From Lentzea albidocapillata subsp. violacea (GTDB lineage Bacteria > Actinomycetota > Actinomycetes > Mycobacteriales > Pseudonocardiaceae), in the NCBI RefSeq assembly GCF_900100275.1, contig NZ_FNET01000004.1, positions 372,001 through 436,000 on the forward strand: a stretch of 64,000 nt of DNA. Reading direction: 5' to 3'. Below are positions 57,730 through 64,000 of this stretch, piece after piece. A model generated the notes under the pieces. The model worked only from the letters and a program-made list of their open reading frames with translations, did not search any database and was not told where the DNA came from. The position numbers and the translations under genes were made by a program. Position 1 is the first letter of the stretch. Every line of letters begins with the position of its first letter.

Positions 57730-57784
57730 TTGACACCCGCTCGGTGCGCGGAGCATTCTCCCGCACCAACTGGTCTAGACCGGA
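57730..57784 (+). promoter_or_regulatory. GntR promoter and DasR-type operator (dre)
   Basis: TTGACA (57730-57735), 18 bases, CATTCT (57754-57759). Directly after it, ACTGGTCTAGACCGGA (57769-57784) matches 13 of 16 bases of the known dre consensus ACTGGTCTAGACCACT and contains the perfect palindrome GGTCTAGACC. It lies in the divergent EIIB / GntR gap and could control both operons. Confidence 0.7.
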
Positions 57785-57811
57785 AAGTACCACTAGCGAG
57801 GAGGTGAGCGA

Positions 57812-58567
57812 GTGAACGAGATCGTGGACGGGCCCAAGCCGAAGCACGCACAGCTCCGCGAGATCCTGCGGCGGCTGGCAGAACAGGAGCTCGCTCCCGG
57901 CTCACCGATTCCGTCCGAGCGCGATCTCGCCGAGCGGTACGGAGTCTCTCGCATCACCGTGCGGTCCGCAGTCGGCCAACTGGTCGCCGACGGCCTGCTC
58001 ACGCGGGCCAAGGGACGTGGGACGTTCACCGCCAAGCGGCGCTACGACCTGCAGCTCTTCCTGGCCTCGTTCACCTCGGACATGAAGGCGCGCGGGGTCG
58101 AACCCAGCACCGAGGTGATCAGCTGCGGCCAGGCGGCACCCGGCTCGAAGGCCTCGCTGGGCCTGGAGTCGGACGAGTACGCGTACCGCGTCGTGCGGCT
58201 GCGCAAGGCCGACGGGGCACCGTTGGCGCTCGAAGCCGGCTGGTACAGCCCGCACCTGCTTCCCGAGCTCGACCGCTGCGACCTGACCGGATCGATCTAC
58301 GAGATCATCGCGACCCGGTACGGAATTCAGCTCGACCATGCGCGGCAGACCGTGTGGGCCGAGACCGCCGACGCGGAGACCGCGAAGGCGCTCGACGTCC
58401 GCAAGGGCAGCCCGCTTCTCGTGTTCAGGAGGGTCGCCAGCTCCGACGGGCGGCCCTGTGAAGACGTGACCTCCTGGTACCGGGGCGATCTCTACCAGGT
58501 AACCATGCAACTGGACCGGACCGTCCCGGGTACCGGACCTGACTCCGCCAAGGGAGGAACCCGATGA
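57812..58567 (+). CDS. GntR/HutC-family regulator, DasR-like
   Basis: A 251-residue regulator. Residues 1-75 are a GntR winged helix (SERDLAERYGVSRITVRSAV); the rest is a UTRA ligand domain that in DasR binds glucosamine 6-phosphate. GTG start behind GAGGAGGTGA. Its gene overlaps the EIIC gene by four bases and lies next to a dre-like operator, so control of GlcNAc uptake is the likely role. Whether it is the global DasR of this organism cannot be told from one locus. Confidence 0.87.
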   Translation: MNEIVDGPKPKHAQLREILRRLAEQELAPGSPIPSERDLAERYGVSRITVRSAVGQLVADGLLTRAKGRGTFTAKRRYDLQLFLASFTSDMKARGVEPSTEVISCGQAAPGSKASLGLESDEYAYRVVRLRKADGAPLALEAGWYSPHLLPELDRCDLTGSIYEIIATRYGIQLDHARQTVWAETADAETAKALDVRKGSPLLVFRRVASSDGRPCEDVTSWYRGDLYQVTMQLDRTVPGTGPDSAKGGTR

Positions 58568-59865
58568 GCACGGACGCCGCAACCGGTGGTCGTGAGATCA
58601 AGGGTCTCGCCACGTTGCAACGCTTCGGTCGCAGCCTCATGCTGCCGATCGCCGTGCTGCCCGCGGCAGGCCTGATGCTCCGCGCCGGTCAAGACGACAT
58701 CCTCGGCAAGGACATGCTCGGCTGGAACTCCGTCGCCGCGGTGGTCGGCGCCGCGGGCGACGCGTTGTTCAGCAACCTCGCCCTGCTGTTCGCCGTCGGC
58801 ATCGCCGTCGGTTTCGCACGACGTGGTGACGGTTCCACAGCGCTCGCCGGCGTCGTCGGCTACGTCGTGCTGACGAGCGTCTTCAAGGCGATGTCGCCGC
58901 TGGTCCTCGACCAGCCGACCGACCCGGCCGCCAAGCCCGAGCTGATCAACTACGGGGTCCTCGGCGGTATCGTCGTCGGCCTGTTGACCGCCTTGCTGTG
59001 GCAGAGGTACCACCGCATCAAGCTGCCGCCGTACCTGGCGTTCTTCGGTGGCCGCCGGTTCGTCCCGATCATCGTCGCCGGTGTCATGACGATCGTCGGC
59101 GTCCTGCTCGGCCTGGTCTACCCGTGGTTCGACGCGGGCCTGACCGCCGTCGGTGAGTGGGTCACGGGCAGCACGGTCATCGGTGCGTTCATCTACGGTG
59201 TCGTCAACCGCCTGCTGATCCCGCTGGGTCTGCACCACATCGTCAACAACGTCGTGTGGTTCCAGTTCGGCGAGTTCAACGAGAAGACCGGTGACATCCC
59301 GCGCTTCCTGGCGGGCGACCCGACGGCCGGCACGTTCCAGACCGGCTTCTTCCCGATCTTCATGTTCGCGCTGCCCGCCGCCGCCCTGGCGATCGTGCAC
59401 ACCGCGAAGCCGAGCCAGCGCAAGATCATCGGCGGCATCATGGGCTCCGCCGCCCTCACCGCGTTCATCACCGGTGTGACGGAGCCGCTCGAGTTCGCGT
59501 TCATGTTCGTGGCGTGGCCGCTGTACCTGATCCACGCGGTGCTGACCGGTACCTCGCTGGCGATCTCGAACGCGCTGGGCGCCCACGACGGGTTCTCGTT
59601 CTCCGCCGGTGCGATCGACTTCATCCTGAACTGGAACATCGCGCAGAAGCCTTGGATGCTCATCATCCTCGGCGTGATCTACGCGGCGATCTACTACTTC
59701 CTGTTCCGATTCGTGATCACCAAGTGGAACCTGAAGACTCCAGGACGCGAAGATGACGAGTCTCCGGAGGCCGACGAGAGCACCGTCGGCAGCAGTGGCG
59801 ACACGGCGGTGCGCAGTGGTGACACGGCCGCGCGCGAAAAGCGCCCCAGGAACGACAAGCAGTAA
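58564..59865 (+). CDS. PTS EIIC permease, GlcNAc/glucose family
   Basis: A 433-residue permease with about ten membrane helices. Typical blocks: LMLPIAVLPAAGLMLR, FAVGIAVGFARRGDG, the substrate region GVTEPLEFAFMF and GLHHIVNNVVWF. Its C-terminal 45 residues are a charged, Ser/Asp-rich tail with a small repeat (SSGDTAVRSGDTA). It has no fused EIIB. It is like NagE2 of Streptomyces. Confidence 0.93.
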   Translation: MSTDAATGGREIKGLATLQRFGRSLMLPIAVLPAAGLMLRAGQDDILGKDMLGWNSVAAVVGAAGDALFSNLALLFAVGIAVGFARRGDGSTALAGVVGYVVLTSVFKAMSPLVLDQPTDPAAKPELINYGVLGGIVVGLLTALLWQRYHRIKLPPYLAFFGGRRFVPIIVAGVMTIVGVLLGLVYPWFDAGLTAVGEWVTGSTVIGAFIYGVVNRLLIPLGLHHIVNNVVWFQFGEFNEKTGDIPRFLAGDPTAGTFQTGFFPIFMFALPAAALAIVHTAKPSQRKIIGGIMGSAALTAFITGVTEPLEFAFMFVAWPLYLIHAVLTGTSLAISNALGAHDGFSFSAGAIDFILNWNIAQKPWMLIILGVIYAAIYYFLFRFVITKWNLKTPGREDDESPEADESTVGSSGDTAVRSGDTAAREKRPRNDKQ

Positions 59866-59876
59866 CTGAACCAGCT

Positions 59877-60896
59877 CTACCGGGAGGAACCATCATGGCC
59901 GAGCGACGGGTCACCGTGGCCAGCAAGGTCGGACTGCACGCCCGGCCCGCCGCACTGCTGGCGAAGGCCGCCGCCGACCAGCCGGTGACGGTCAGCATCG
60001 CCAAGGACGGCGGCGAAGCCGTTGACGCGGCGAGTGTTCTGGGTCTGATGACCCTGGGCGCCATGCACGGTGACGAGGTGGTGCTCAGCGCCGACGGGGA
60101 CGGAGCGGACGCCGCTCTGGACGCCATCGCCGAGCTGATCGCCACCGATCACGACGAGTGATCCCGGTCGTGAGTGGTCTCGATCGCCCCGACGGCCGAG
60201 ACCACTCACGGCCCACCCGAAGTGCAGCACGACACCCGCGGTCACGACGCCGGCCAACGTCGACGGCGTGGCCTGCGGGTAGCTCACGATCAGCCAGACG
60301 CCTCCCACGGCCAGCGCGGGCGGCACGACCAGCCCCGCGGTCCACCTGCGCAGCAACAGGAACGCGAGCGTCGAGACCAGCAGCGCCGCACCGAGCGTGT
60401 CGCTGAACCGGTGCCAGCCGAGCGACACCGTCTCCGCCGCGACCGCCCCCGCGCCGAACGCCCCCGGCACCGCCACGACCAGCGCGAACCGCCTGGGCAC
60501 CGCCATCGTCACCGCGATCACCGACGCCACCGCGGCCGTCGTGTGTCCACTCGGGAAGCTGTTGTGCACCAGGACGGCGTCGTCGTCGAGCGGCGGCCGC
60601 ACCAGCACGTAGAGCTTCAGGACCTGCGCTCCCAGCACCGAACCGCCGAGCAGCAGCAACGGCGTGAGCGACTTCCTGCGTGCGAAGAGAACCACGAGGA
60701 CGGCGGCGACGATGATCACCGTGTCCACGTTGGACGCCCACGAGCGTTGGAGTGACAGCTCGGGCAACGCGGCGTTCTCCGCCTTCTGCCCGAACGACGT
60801 CCACACCAGCGCGAAGTACGTGAAGAGAAATCCCAGCATGCTTCCGGCCATGGGTTCGACACTCCGCGAGCCGGTCCATGGGAACGTCCATGCCAT
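59877..60896 (-). CDS. PAP2-family phosphatase whose frame runs through ptsH
   Basis: The first 225 residues are a PAP2 membrane phosphatase with KLYVLVRPP, the FPSGHTTAAVASV motif and SLGWHRFSDTLGAALL, that is, all three acid-phosphatase motifs, in about six membrane helices. It probably dephosphorylates a lipid or undecaprenyl-PP. After GVVLHFGWAVSG the frame has no stop: it passes the hairpin at 60169-60210 and stays open antisense to the whole of ptsH, ending at 59877. The last 100 or so residues are low-complexity and unlike any PAP2 protein. The real protein end probably lies near 60200. Confidence 0.78.
   Translation of the reverse strand: MAWTFPWTGSRSVEPMAGSMLGFLFTYFALVWTSFGQKAENAALPELSLQRSWASNVDTVIIVAAVLVVLFARRKSLTPLLLLGGSVLGAQVLKLYVLVRPPLDDDAVLVHNSFPSGHTTAAVASVIAVTMAVPRRFALVVAVPGAFGAGAVAAETVSLGWHRFSDTLGAALLVSTLAFLLLRRWTAGLVVPPALAVGGVWLIVSYPQATPSTLAGVVTAGVVLHFGWAVSGLGRRGDRDHSRPGSLVVIGGDQLGDGVQSGVRSVPVGAEHHLVTVHGAQGHQTQNTRRVNGFAAVLGDADRHRLVGGGLRQQCGGPGVQSDLAGHGDPSLGHDGSSR
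59895..60161 (+). CDS. ptsH: Phosphocarrier protein HPr
   Basis: An 88-residue HPr. Active-site His15 is in VGLHARPA. Ser47 lies at the position of the regulatory Ser46 site, but in an AASVLGL context. No EI gene is nearby, so EI must come from another locus. It follows the EIIC gene after 29 bases with GGGAGGA. Confidence 0.96.
   Translation: MAERRVTVASKVGLHARPAALLAKAAADQPVTVSIAKDGGEAVDAASVLGLMTLGAMHGDEVVLSADGDGADAALDAIAELIATDHDE
60169..60210. terminator. Bidirectional terminator after ptsH
   Basis: Perfect 14-bp stem CGTGAGTGGTCTCG (60169-60182) with 60197-60210, 14-base loop. It lies 8 bases after the ptsH stop and inside the PAP2 frame. Confidence 0.8.
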
Positions 60897-60944
60897 GTCA
60901 TGGTTCCGCTACAGATCCAGCGCCGGTGCCGTGTCCGGCAGATA

Positions 60945-61628
60945 ATGGATCTCGTGGCGATGGTGTTGCTGGTCGAGGACGACCCCTCGGTGCGTGAAGG
61001 ACTCGGGCTGGCGTTGCGCCGCCAGGGACACGACGTCCGAGCAGCGGAAACGGGTGAGGAAGGCGTCGAGAAGCTGCGCGAGTCCCGTCCCGACATCGTT
61101 GTCCTCGACATCATGCTGCCGGGCATCGACGGCTTCGAGACGTGCCGGCGGATGCGCACGCACGCCGAGGTGCCGATCATCATGCTCACGGCGCGCGGCG
61201 ACGACTTCGACGTGGTCGCGGGCCTGGAGGCCGGCGCGGACGACTACGTGGTCAAGCCCGTGGAACCGCGCGTGCTGGAAGCACGCATCCGCGCCGTGCT
61301 GCGGCGGACCGTCGCCGAGCCGTCGTCGATCGAACGGCACGGCTCGCTGGTGATCGATCGGGCAGGCCTGCAGGTGCTCAAGAACGACGTGAAGGTCGCG
61401 CTGACGCCGACCGAGCTCAAGCTGCTGCTCGAACTGTCGCGCACCCCCGGCCGCGTGCTGACCCGCCAGCAGATCCTCGAGGCCGTCTGGGAGCACGACT
61501 ACCTCGGCGACTCCCGGCTGGTCGACGCGTGCGTGCAGCGGTTGCGCGCGAAGATCGAGGACGTGCCCTCCGACCCCGGTCACGTCCACACGGTGCGCGG
61601 CTTCGGTTACCGCTTCGGCCCACGATGA
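60945..61628 (+). CDS. OmpR-family response regulator, CseB-like
   Basis: A 227-residue response regulator. Phosphoacceptor D55 in IVVLDIMLPG, acidic pair ED in LLVEDD, Lys in DDYVVKPVEP; C-terminal OmpR winged helix (LTPTELKLLLELSRTPGRVLTR). ATG at 60945 is the likeliest start; an in-frame ATG at 60960 is possible. It overlaps the kinase by four bases. Resembles CseB, which controls sigma-E and cell-envelope stress in Streptomyces. Confidence 0.92.
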   Translation: MDLVAMVLLVEDDPSVREGLGLALRRQGHDVRAAETGEEGVEKLRESRPDIVVLDIMLPGIDGFETCRRMRTHAEVPIIMLTARGDDFDVVAGLEAGADDYVVKPVEPRVLEARIRAVLRRTVAEPSSIERHGSLVIDRAGLQVLKNDVKVALTPTELKLLLELSRTPGRVLTRQQILEAVWEHDYLGDSRLVDACVQRLRAKIEDVPSDPGHVHTVRGFGYRFGPR

Positions 61629-62971
61629 GGTCGTTGCTGCGCGGCCTGCGCCCCAGGCTGATGGCCGCGTTCCTGCTGCTGACGGTGCTGGGCGCGGTGG
61701 GGGCCGCGGGGGCCTCCTACGCGACCGCCCGCACGTTGCTGCTGGAGGACGCGCAGGACGGCTTCATGAACCCGCTCGTGCAGGACGTCCGCGACTACGC
61801 GCCCCGGCTGACCGTGCCACCGGCGCAGGAGGATCTGGACGGCTTCGGCTCGTACCTGCGCGGCTCGGCGGTCGTGGTCTACGAGGGCCTGCGCTCCGCC
61901 AGCGGCCCCGACCCGTCGTTCATCCCCGCCGAGATGCGCGAGAGGCTCAGGACGAGCCGGACGACCCTCTGGCAGCGCCGCACGGACCTGACCGAGCCGT
62001 ACGTCGTCGTGGGCATCCCGCTGGTCCGTGCGGACGGCACGCCCACGGGCGTGGAGGTGTGGTCGCTGCTGTACCTGAGGGGCCCGCAGACCGCCATCGA
62101 CAGCTTCTCGACGGCCGCCTGGGTGGGCGTCAGCCTCGTGCTCCCCCTGGCCCTGGGCGTCGCACTGTTCACCGCACGGGGTGTTCTGCGCCCCGTCCGC
62201 CGTCTCGGCGCCGCCGCCCGCGCGCTGGGGTCCGGCCGCCTGGACGCCCGCGTCGACGTACGCGGCTCCGACGAGCTCGCCGACCTGGCCCGCACGTTCA
62301 ACCAGGCCGCCGAACAGCTGGAAGCCTCCCAGGCCGCCTCCCGCCGCTTCGTCGCCGACGTGTCGCACGAACTCCGCACACCACTGACGGCGATGAACGC
62401 CGTGACCGCCGTGCTGGACGAGGACGCGGACACGTTGCCGCCCGACACGGCCGTCGCGGCCCGCCTGGTCTCCGCCGAGACCCGCAAGCTGACCCGACTG
62501 GTCAACGACCTGATGGAGATCTCCCGCTTCGACGAGGGCCGCAACCTCCTCGAACTGGACGACTGGGACATCGGCACGGCGGTCCGCGACACCCTGGCCG
62601 CCCGCGGCTGGGCCACGTCCGTCGAGGCGTCGCTGCCCGAGGGCGTGGTGGCGCGGGTCGACCGCCGACGCCTGGACGTCATCGTCGCCAACCTCGTGGG
62701 CAACGCGCTCAAGCACGGCGGCGGCCCGGTGCGCGTGACGGTGCGGCCGGGCGTCATCGAGGTGGCCGACCACGGCCCCGGCATCCCCGCAGACGCCCTC
62801 CCCCACATCTTCGACCGCTTCTACAAGGCAGACACGGCCCGCTCCCGTTCCGAGGGCAGCGGACTGGGATTGGCGATCGCATGGGAGAACGCACGCCTGC
62901 ACGGCGGCAGCATCGAAGCGGCCAACGCGCCCTCGGGCGGCGCGGTCTTCACCTTGCGCTTGCCCTCGTGA
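61625..62971 (+). CDS. Sensor histidine kinase, CseC-like
   Basis: A 448-residue kinase. Two membrane helices (residues about 10-30 and about 160-180) flank an outer sensor. HAMP linker, then H-box VADVSHELRTPLTAM, N-box LVGNALKHGGG, G1 VADHGPGIP and G2 GSGLGLAIA. Pairs with the response regulator upstream. The lipoprotein gene starts inside its last 91 bases. Confidence 0.94.
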   Translation: MRSLLRGLRPRLMAAFLLLTVLGAVGAAGASYATARTLLLEDAQDGFMNPLVQDVRDYAPRLTVPPAQEDLDGFGSYLRGSAVVVYEGLRSASGPDPSFIPAEMRERLRTSRTTLWQRRTDLTEPYVVVGIPLVRADGTPTGVEVWSLLYLRGPQTAIDSFSTAAWVGVSLVLPLALGVALFTARGVLRPVRRLGAAARALGSGRLDARVDVRGSDELADLARTFNQAAEQLEASQAASRRFVADVSHELRTPLTAMNAVTAVLDEDADTLPPDTAVAARLVSAETRKLTRLVNDLMEISRFDEGRNLLELDDWDIGTAVRDTLAARGWATSVEASLPEGVVARVDRRRLDVIVANLVGNALKHGGGPVRVTVRPGVIEVADHGPGIPADALPHIFDRFYKADTARSRSEGSGLGLAIAWENARLHGGSIEAANAPSGGAVFTLRLPS

Positions 62972-63363
62972 CCCTCACGGCCTGCGGCATCCGCCCGACC
63001 CCGATCCTCACCGGGGCCGAGGCGCCGACGGTCTCGTCGCACACGCTCACCATCTACCTCGTCACGGCCGCGCACGACGGCCTGGTGCGCCGCACCCGCG
63101 ACTACACCGGCGCCGTCGACATCACGACCGCGATGAACCTGCTGCTGGCCGGCCCGAACGACGAGGAGAAGAAACTGGGCCTGGTGACCGAACTGCCCGC
63201 GACGTCGTCCAAGGCGGTTCCGGTGCTGGACGTGATCGTGATGCCGGAGGACGTCGCGCCACCGAGGACGAAGTGGGCGGTCTTCCAGGTGCACTGCACG
63301 GCCCTGGCGAGCCGCGCGAAGGTGGCCGGCGTGGCACCGGTTTCCGACGAGTACTGCCCCTGA
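62881..63363 (+). CDS. Lipoprotein with GerMN-like domain
   Basis: A 160-residue protein. The ATG at 62881, inside the kinase gene, gives an Arg-rich n-region, a hydrophobic LHLALALVTLTA and the lipobox LTAC with C35. A GTG at 62968 would remove the signal. The outer domain is GerMN-like (TIYLVTAAHDGLVRR, then TTAMNLLLAGPNDEEKKLGL), as in LpqB N-termini. In Streptomyces the lipoprotein CseA works with CseBC, and this gene may play that role. Confidence 0.8.
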   Translation: MGERTPARRQHRSGQRALGRRGLHLALALVTLTACGIRPTPILTGAEAPTVSSHTLTIYLVTAAHDGLVRRTRDYTGAVDITTAMNLLLAGPNDEEKKLGLVTELPATSSKAVPVLDVIVMPEDVAPPRTKWAVFQVHCTALASRAKVAGVAPVSDEYCP

Positions 63364-63609
63364 TCAGGATCTGTAGAGGCGGGACGCACCGGCGGCCGTG
63401 GTGCCGTAACCGGTCGGCCCACGCGCCCAAGCGCAGCCCCCGGCGGACACACCCGTGCGCCCCCACCCGCCGGCCCTCCCAAGGTGAGGAACACCGGCAT
63501 GCGATGACTCCGGCCGAGTGGCACATCGTCCGCAGCCAAACGAGTCAGGCGTAGGGAACCACACGACCGGCGCACGCCGGTACCGGACAGCCCAAGATCA
63601 AGCCGAAAG
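63364..63609. other. 246-bp spacer before aroE
   Basis: No gene, hairpin or RNA that I can support. Short open frames here have no ribosome site and look like composition artefacts. Confidence 0.5.
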
Positions 63610-64000
63610 TTACGACCGCGAGGCGAGTTTCGCGGCCAGGGCGGCGCGCATGGCCTCCTGCGGCGCGGACTTGCCGGTGAACTGCTCGAACTGCCCGAAA
63701 GCCTGGTGCAGCAACATGTCCAGCCCGGTGACCAGACGGGCCCCGGAGGCCTCCACGGCCTTCGCCACCGGTGTGGGCCACGGGTGGTAGATCACGTCCA
63801 GCACGTACGGCGCCCGCGCCAGCGAGTCGGCCAGCCGGGCGGCGGCCTCGGCGGGCACCGTCGACACGAGCACGTCCGCGGCACCGGCCAGCACGGCGAG
63901 GTCCACAGAGGACAGTTCCAGCACCTCGACGGAGACGCCGACCCTCGACGCCGTCTCCACGGCCTCTCCCGCGCGCGCGGGATCGCGCACCACCAGGGAC
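63610..64000 (-). CDS. aroE: Shikimate dehydrogenase, N-terminus cut by window edge
   Basis: About 130 C-terminal residues of AroE. The NADP-binding half is visible (VRDPARAGE, VDLAVLAGAADVLVSTVPAEA), followed by the C-terminal signature VLDVIYHPWPTPVAKA and GLDMLLHQAFGQFEQFTGKSAP. It reduces dehydroshikimate to shikimate, the step between AroQ and AroK. Not adjacent to the other aro genes because the PTS and two-component block lies between. Confidence 0.92.
   Translation of the reverse strand, partial: SLVVRDPARAGEAVETASRVGVSVEVLELSSVDLAVLAGAADVLVSTVPAEAAARLADSLARAPYVLDVIYHPWPTPVAKAVEASGARLVTGLDMLLHQAFGQFEQFTGKSAPQEAMRAALAAKLASRS

Overview
The window is high-GC DNA packed with long ORFs, GTG starts and 4-base start/stop overlaps. 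Its gene order (pyrR-pyrB-pyrC-PH protein-carA-carB-pyrF, mihF-gmk-rpoZ-coaBC-metK, priA, fmt-rsmB-rpe-rib genes, and bldD next to nusB-efp-pepQ-aroQBKC) is the classical actinobacterial housekeeping order known from Mycobacterium and Streptomyces. BldD, mIHF, an AfsR/SARP regulator, a DasR-like GntR regulator and the degenerate PriA all point to a filamentous actinomycete. A member of the Pseudonocardiales (Lentzea/Saccharothrix/Amycolatopsis type) is my inference, not a measurement.

Layout. 1-9.5 kb: a truncated acyl-CoA ligase, a sirtuin, two membrane proteins, an FAD monooxygenase, and a translationally coupled ABC ATPase-permease-AfsR regulator unit on the minus strand. 9.7-15.1 kb: aconitase, a DUF1761 protein and a STAND/TPR protein. 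15.2-23.9 kb: a long minus-strand operon of def, fmt, rsmB, a frameshifted P-loop kinase, a flavoprotein, rpe, ribD, ribE, ribBA, ribH and a PH-like membrane protein. 24-33.8 kb: a more accessory stretch with DUF664, gamma-glutamyltransferase, priA, a beta-helix-like membrane protein, a Tat-exported phospholipase C, an APH-fold protein and a decayed aldo/keto reductase-like gene. 33.8-46.9 kb: metK, coaBC, rpoZ, gmk, mihF and the full UMP biosynthesis operon behind a PyrR leader. 47.2-50 kb: bldD, an ECF41-type sigma factor with its SDR partner, and an HD protein. 50-56.8 kb: nusB, efp, pepQ and the shikimate genes aroQBKC plus a small A24 prepilin peptidase. 57-60.2 kb: a split GlcNAc-type PTS (EIIA, EIIB / GntR, EIIC, HPr) with a DasR-type operator. 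60.2-63.4 kb: a PAP2 protein and a CseB/CseC-like two-component system with a GerMN-like lipoprotein. The window ends inside aroE.

How they work together. The pyr operon carries every step to UMP except dihydroorotate dehydrogenase and orotate phosphoribosyltransferase, and seems to be controlled by a PyrR-binding hairpin overlapping the pyrR ribosome binding site. The rib operon holds the main riboflavin enzymes. The aro genes supply chorismate, but aroE is separated from aroC by the inserted PTS/two-component block. The most unusual DNA is non-coding: a strict 28-bp tandem array of small GC hairpins in the 610-bp rpoZ-coaBC spacer, and a second terminator followed by copies of its own arm downstream of the PTS EIIA gene. 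Other points worth attention are a PAP2 ORF without a stop that runs antisense through all of ptsH, a predicted ECF41 target promoter, a BldD-box in the bldD promoter, and an in-frame palindromic insertion in the AfsR-type regulator.
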